A DNA stretch of 15,716 nt from contig JBOGJG010000346.1 of the NCBI GenBank assembly GCA_050747825.1, forward strand, positions 1 to 15,716, written 5' to 3'. How positions within the stretch are numbered: the first letter of the stretch is position 1; each line of letters opens with the position of its first letter. The notes beneath the pieces were generated by a model. The model had not been told where the DNA came from. It saw nothing but the letters and a program-made list of their open reading frames with translations, and did not search any database. This stretch comes from JBOGJG01 sp050747825. Its GTDB lineage: Bacteria; Acidobacteriota; UBA6911; RPQK01; JBOGJG01. Both the position numbers and the translations under genes were made by a program. This document shows positions 13,340 to 15,716 of the stretch, one piece after another.

Positions 13340-13387
13340 AAGAAACCAAGGAACTAAGGAAATAAAGAACTAAGAAACCAAGGAACC
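13340..13387 (+). repeat. Octamer tandem repeat, six units, before rpsD
   Basis: Six units in perfect register fill the rpsK-rpsD gap: AAGAAACC (13340), AAGGAACT (13348), AAGGAAAT (13356), AAAGAACT (13364), AAGAAACC (13372) and AAGGAACC (13380-13387), then AAACGC and the rpsD ATG at 13394. Variation is confined to positions 3, 4, 7 and 8. Three units carry AAGGA; the last lies ten bases before the ATG. The bases just before the array (13322-13331) can pair with its start (CTTGG/CCAAG and CCTTG/CAAGG). Confidence 0.9.
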
Positions 13388-13393
13388 AAACGC

Positions 13394-14029
13394 ATGGCAA
13401 GATACACGGGCCCAGTCTGCAGGCTTTGCAGACGTGAAACTATGAAACTGTTCCTGAAAGGAACCCGCTGCTACACGGAAAAGTGCGCGATCGAGAAGCG
13501 CAATTTCGTGCCCGGGGAGCACGGCCGCAATGTCCGCATGCGTTCCAGGGTGATCGGGTACGGCTTGCAGCTTCGTGAAAAACAAAAGGTAAAAAGAATT
13601 TACGGAGTGCTGGAACAGCAGTTTCGACGTTATTTTGAAAAATCCGCGCGAAGAAAGGGCGTCACTGGCGAATTGCTCCTGCAATATCTGGAGCGGCGTC
13701 TTGATAACGTCTGTTTCAGGCTCGGCTTTGCCGGCTCGCGCAAGCAGGCGCGCCAACTCGTGTTGCATCGCCACGTGCTCGTAAAGGGCCGCAGGGTGAA
13801 TATCCCCTCCTACCTGGTGAGCAAGGGCGATGAGATCGCGATCATTCCCAGAAGCCAAAAGAATCCATCCATATTGGAGTCTCTGGAAGACGTTGCCGGG
13901 CGTGGAGTCCCGGATTGGCTGAGCCTGGATCGCGAGGGCCTTAAAGGCCAGGTGCTGGAGTTGCCTCGACGCGACGATATTAAGATCCCCCTTGAGGAAT
14001 CGTTGATCGTCGAGTTGTATTCGAAGTAA
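13394..14029 (+). CDS. rpsD: 30S ribosomal protein S4, zinc-type cysteines
   Basis: The 211-residue protein has Cys9, Cys12, Cys26 and Cys31, the same spacing as the zinc site of Thermus S4 and unlike E. coli S4. The S4 RNA-binding domain lies at about residues 101-150 (RRLDNVCFRLGFAGSRKQAR then HVLVKGRRVNIPSYLV). S4 nucleates 30S assembly, with S5 affects accuracy, and in E. coli represses the alpha operon. The start follows the six-unit octamer array; AAGGA in its last unit is the likely ribosome-binding site. rpoA starts 24 bases after the stop. Confidence 0.98.
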   Translation: MARYTGPVCRLCRRETMKLFLKGTRCYTEKCAIEKRNFVPGEHGRNVRMRSRVIGYGLQLREKQKVKRIYGVLEQQFRRYFEKSARRKGVTGELLLQYLERRLDNVCFRLGFAGSRKQARQLVLHRHVLVKGRRVNIPSYLVSKGDEIAIIPRSQKNPSILESLEDVAGRGVPDWLSLDREGLKGQVLELPRRDDIKIPLEESLIVELYSK

Positions 14030-14053
14030 GAAAAAGGAAATGGAGACAATTTT

Positions 14054-15040
14054 ATGAAAGGTTTTCAAAAGCCCAAACGGCTCGTATCTGATCCGGAAAC
14101 GTTGACCTCGACCTTTGGGCATTTCTATGCCCAGCCTTTCGAGCGGGGCTTCGGAACCACCATCGGCAACGCGCTGCGGCGAGTCCTGCTTTCTTCAATT
14201 GAAGGGGCTGCGATTACGGCGGTTAAGATCGAGGGCATCCTTCACGAGTTTTCATCGGTCCCGGGAGTCCGGGAAGACGTGACCGACATCATCATGAATC
14301 TGAAAAAGATTCCGCTCAAACTGAACGTCCGCCATGCCAAGACGCTGTATCTGGAATCCAGGGGCGAGGGAGACCTGAAGTCGGGCGACATCAAACCCGA
14401 TCCCGATGTGGAGATCCTGGACAAGAACATTCATATCGCGACTGTGAACGAAACCAGGAAGTTCAAGATGGAGATGCGGGTGAAGAATGGCCGCGGATAC
14501 GTCCCTTCCGACGAGAATTTTGATGACGATCTGGCCATCGGCTATGTCCCCATCGACTCCGTGCACTCTCCGGTGAAAAAGGTCAATTACTACGTGGAAG
14601 CGGCTCGTCTGGGACAGGCCACCGATTATGACCAGCTCAATCTGGACGTGTGGACCAATGGCTGTGTCCGCCCGCAGGAGGCCATCGCCCAGGCTTCGAA
14701 GATCCTCAAGGATCACATGTACATCTTTATCGATTTTGAGGAAATGTCCGAGCGCCGTGACTATGATGATGAAGAGCGGCTGGAGGCACTCAATGAAAGT
14801 CTGAACAAATCAGTGGAAGAGCTGGAGCTTTCGGTTCGCTCCTATAACTGTCTGAAGAACGCCAATATCCAGACCATTGGTGAACTGGTCACCAAGGGCG
14901 AAAATGAAATGCTCAAGACCAAGAACTTCGGACGCAAGTCTCTGAACGAAATCAAGGAAATTCTCACCGACATGGGTCTCTCCTTCGGGATGAAGCTGGA
15001 CGAGAGCGGCCGGCCCATTAGGGATACGGCGGAAGTCTAA
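14054..15040 (+). CDS. rpoA: DNA-directed RNA polymerase subunit alpha
   Basis: The 328-residue protein has the dimerising N-terminal domain (QPFERGFGTTIGNALRRVLL, residues 27-46; VPGVREDVTDIIMNLK, 69-84) and the C-terminal domain (about 255-315). Residues that contact UP-element DNA in E. coli are kept at an offset of three: Arg262, Asn265, Cys266, Gly293, Lys295, Ser296 and Glu299. The linker around 232-250 is acidic. Alpha dimers start RNA polymerase assembly and receive activator signals. AAAGGAAATGGAG lies before the ATG as a ribosome-binding region. Its position between rpsD and rplQ is the standard alpha operon order. Confidence 0.98.
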   Translation: MKGFQKPKRLVSDPETLTSTFGHFYAQPFERGFGTTIGNALRRVLLSSIEGAAITAVKIEGILHEFSSVPGVREDVTDIIMNLKKIPLKLNVRHAKTLYLESRGEGDLKSGDIKPDPDVEILDKNIHIATVNETRKFKMEMRVKNGRGYVPSDENFDDDLAIGYVPIDSVHSPVKKVNYYVEAARLGQATDYDQLNLDVWTNGCVRPQEAIAQASKILKDHMYIFIDFEEMSERRDYDDEERLEALNESLNKSVEELELSVRSYNCLKNANIQTIGELVTKGENEMLKTKNFGRKSLNEIKEILTDMGLSFGMKLDESGRPIRDTAEV

Positions 15041-15045
15041 AAAAC

Positions 15046-15058
15046 AGGCCTGAGGCCT
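15046..15058 (+). other. Short hairpin between rpoA and rplQ
   Basis: AGGCC and GGCCT pair across TGA. The stem is five pairs without a T-run, and the rplQ Shine-Dalgarno GGGAGA follows a few bases later. It is also readable as two near-adjacent AGGCCT hexamers. Functional meaning is doubtful. Confidence 0.25.
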
Positions 15059-15073
15059 TATCGGGAGAAACAT

Positions 15074-15637
15074 ATGCGACATCGCTGGGGAAATAGAAAG
15101 CTGGGAAGAACGTCGAGCCATCGCAAGGCGTTGCTACGCACGATGGTGACGGAGCTTCTCGAGAAGGAAAAGATCGTTACCACCGTCCCGAAAGCCAAAG
15201 AATTGCGCTCATTTGCCGAAAAGATGATTACTTTGGGAAAACGGGACTCCTTGCACGCCCGGCGGCAGGCCCTGTCTGTAATCCGCACCAAGGCCGTCGT
15301 GCACAAACTCTTCGACAGCCTGGCTCCTCGCTTTGCCGATCGGCAGGGCGGCTATACTCGAATCATCCGGTTGGGCTTCCGGCGGGGCGACAGCGCTGAG
15401 ATCGCTATTCTCGAGTTGATTGGATCGGATTCGGAGAAGCCCGCGGCTCCGAAGAAGAAGGAGACCAAAAAGAAGGCCGCTCCCAAGAAGGCAGAGGGGG
15501 AAAAGAAGGCGGGTTCCCGGGACGTGAAGAAGACCCAGGGCCAGGCGGCAGAGAAGGACACAGGCGAGAGCAAGAAGTCCGCTCGATCCGCAGGCAAAAA
15601 GAAAGCCTCTGCGGCCCAGAAAAAAAAGGCTGAATAA
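15074..15637 (+). CDS. rplQ: 50S ribosomal protein L17 with Lys/Ala-rich C-terminal tail
   Basis: Residues 1-117 are the normal L17 fold: MRHRWGNRKLGRTSSHRKAL, LLEKEKIVTTVPKAKELRSF and GGYTRIIRLGFRRGDSAEIA. E. coli L17 has 127 residues; this one has 187, because about 69 residues rich in Lys, Ala, Glu and Ser follow (119-187, with AAPKKKETKKKAAPKKAEGE and a KKKASAAQKKKAE end). The tail is probably disordered and resembles the basic tails of histone H1-like proteins only in composition. L17 lies at the tunnel exit, next to L22 and L32. GGGAGA seven bases upstream supports the ATG. It is the last gene of the array. Confidence 0.97.
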   Translation: MRHRWGNRKLGRTSSHRKALLRTMVTELLEKEKIVTTVPKAKELRSFAEKMITLGKRDSLHARRQALSVIRTKAVVHKLFDSLAPRFADRQGGYTRIIRLGFRRGDSAEIAILELIGSDSEKPAAPKKKETKKKAAPKKAEGEKKAGSRDVKKTQGQAAEKDTGESKKSARSAGKKKASAAQKKKAE

Positions 15638-15649
15638 TGAGCGCAGGTA

Positions 15650-15658
15650 TGCGATAAT
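15650..15658 (+). promoter_or_regulatory. Possible extended -10 promoter element after rplQ
   Basis: TGCGATAAT has the TGN plus a hexamer matching TATAAT at five of six positions. It lies between the rplQ stop and the start of the next open frame (ATG 15669). No TTGACA-like -35 sequence is seen at the proper distance. If real, transcription would begin almost at the start codon, giving a near-leaderless transcript. This is tentative. Confidence 0.25.
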
Positions 15659-15668
15659 CCGCGGATAA

Positions 15669-15716
15669 ATGGAAATCAGCGCACTACAGTATTTGATTTC
15701 GATTGCAAACTTCTTG
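15669..15716 (+). CDS. N-terminus of a possible LysR-type transcriptional regulator (partial)
   Basis: ATG 15669 opens a frame that runs to the window end: MEISALQYLISIANFL, 16 residues. The pattern MEIxxLxYLxxIAxxL resembles the first helix of LysR-family DNA-binding domains (M(D/E)LRQLxYFxxVAEEL). Sixteen residues are too few for certainty. If correct, it marks the end of the ribosomal array. GCGGA just before the ATG is a poor ribosome-binding site. A ten-base palindrome ATCCGCGGAT lies two bases upstream (15657-15666). Confidence 0.4.
   Translation, partial: MEISALQYLISIANFL

Noticed and set aside
13340..13387. Octamer array as a CRISPR or integration site
   Set aside because: Units are eight bases with no spacers, no longer direct repeats and no cas or recombinase gene nearby.
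13370..14122. 250-codon minus-strand open frame opposite rpsD and the start of rpoA
   Set aside because: Fully antisense to known genes, spans the rpsD-rpoA junction and resembles no known protein.
15637..15657. Tiny open frame ATG 15637 overlapping the rplQ stop (MSAGMR)
   Set aside because: Six codons, no ribosome-binding site beyond the end of rplQ, and nothing to support expression; at most a coupling relic.

Overview
The window is a plus-strand block of core translation and transcription genes: the 3' end of tuf, then 31 complete genes. It is the S10, spc and alpha ribosomal-protein operons of E. coli fused into one uninterrupted array, followed by the first 16 codons of an unrelated gene. 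Order: tuf(partial)-rpsJ-rplC-rplD-rplW-rplB-rpsS-rplV-rpsC-rplP-rpmC-rpsQ-rplN-rplX-rplE-rpsN-rpsH-rplF-rplR-rpsE-rpmD-rplO-secY-adk-map-infA-rpmJ-rpsM-rpsK-rpsD-rpoA-rplQ-(partial ORF). No CRISPR array, insertion sequence, prophage gene, tRNA or rRNA is visible. No gap between genes exceeds about 75 bases.

The organism is a bacterium with moderately GC-rich DNA. The wording of RpoA, L4 and S14, the unbroken S10-spc-alpha array with adk-map-infA-rpmJ inside it, and the short-period repeats between genes remind me most of Acidobacteriota. That is an impression from protein wording, not a search result.

Layout: 1-126 is the end of EF-Tu, so the str operon probably lies just upstream. Positions 139-4836 are the S10 operon (S10, L3, L4, L23, L2, S19, L22, S3, L16, L29). 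After a 26-bp hairpin, 4906-9310 continue with S17 and the spc ribosomal proteins (L14, L24, L5, S14, S8, L6, L18, S5, L30, L15). Positions 9310-12526 hold the SecY translocon gene, adenylate kinase, methionine aminopeptidase, IF-1 and L36. Positions 12529-15637 are the alpha operon (S13, S11, S4, RNA polymerase alpha, L17). Many genes overlap by 1 or 4 bases or lie within a few bases, so co-transcription and translational coupling are likely. The products build the ribosome, supply an initiation factor, remove N-terminal methionine, export proteins, balance adenine nucleotides and nucleate RNA polymerase.

The genes themselves are ordinary. What needs explaining is in the small gaps. (1) An octamer with core AARRAAMY is repeated in tandem six times before rpsD, four times before rpsH and twice before rplX, with single copies before rpsS and rpmJ; its AAGGA versions look like Shine-Dalgarno cores. 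(2) A heptamer array (GCTGACC type) runs over the rpmC stop codon and is followed by its own inverted copy, giving a mismatch-free 26-bp stem with four G-U pairs before rpsQ. (3) A degenerate heptamer-like run lies before rpmD. (4) Small perfect hairpins carry the rpsC and adk stop codons in their loops. L17 also has a long Lys/Ala tail, and five encoded proteins keep zinc-type cysteine motifs. I see no undescribed multi-gene system; the repeat families are the best lead.
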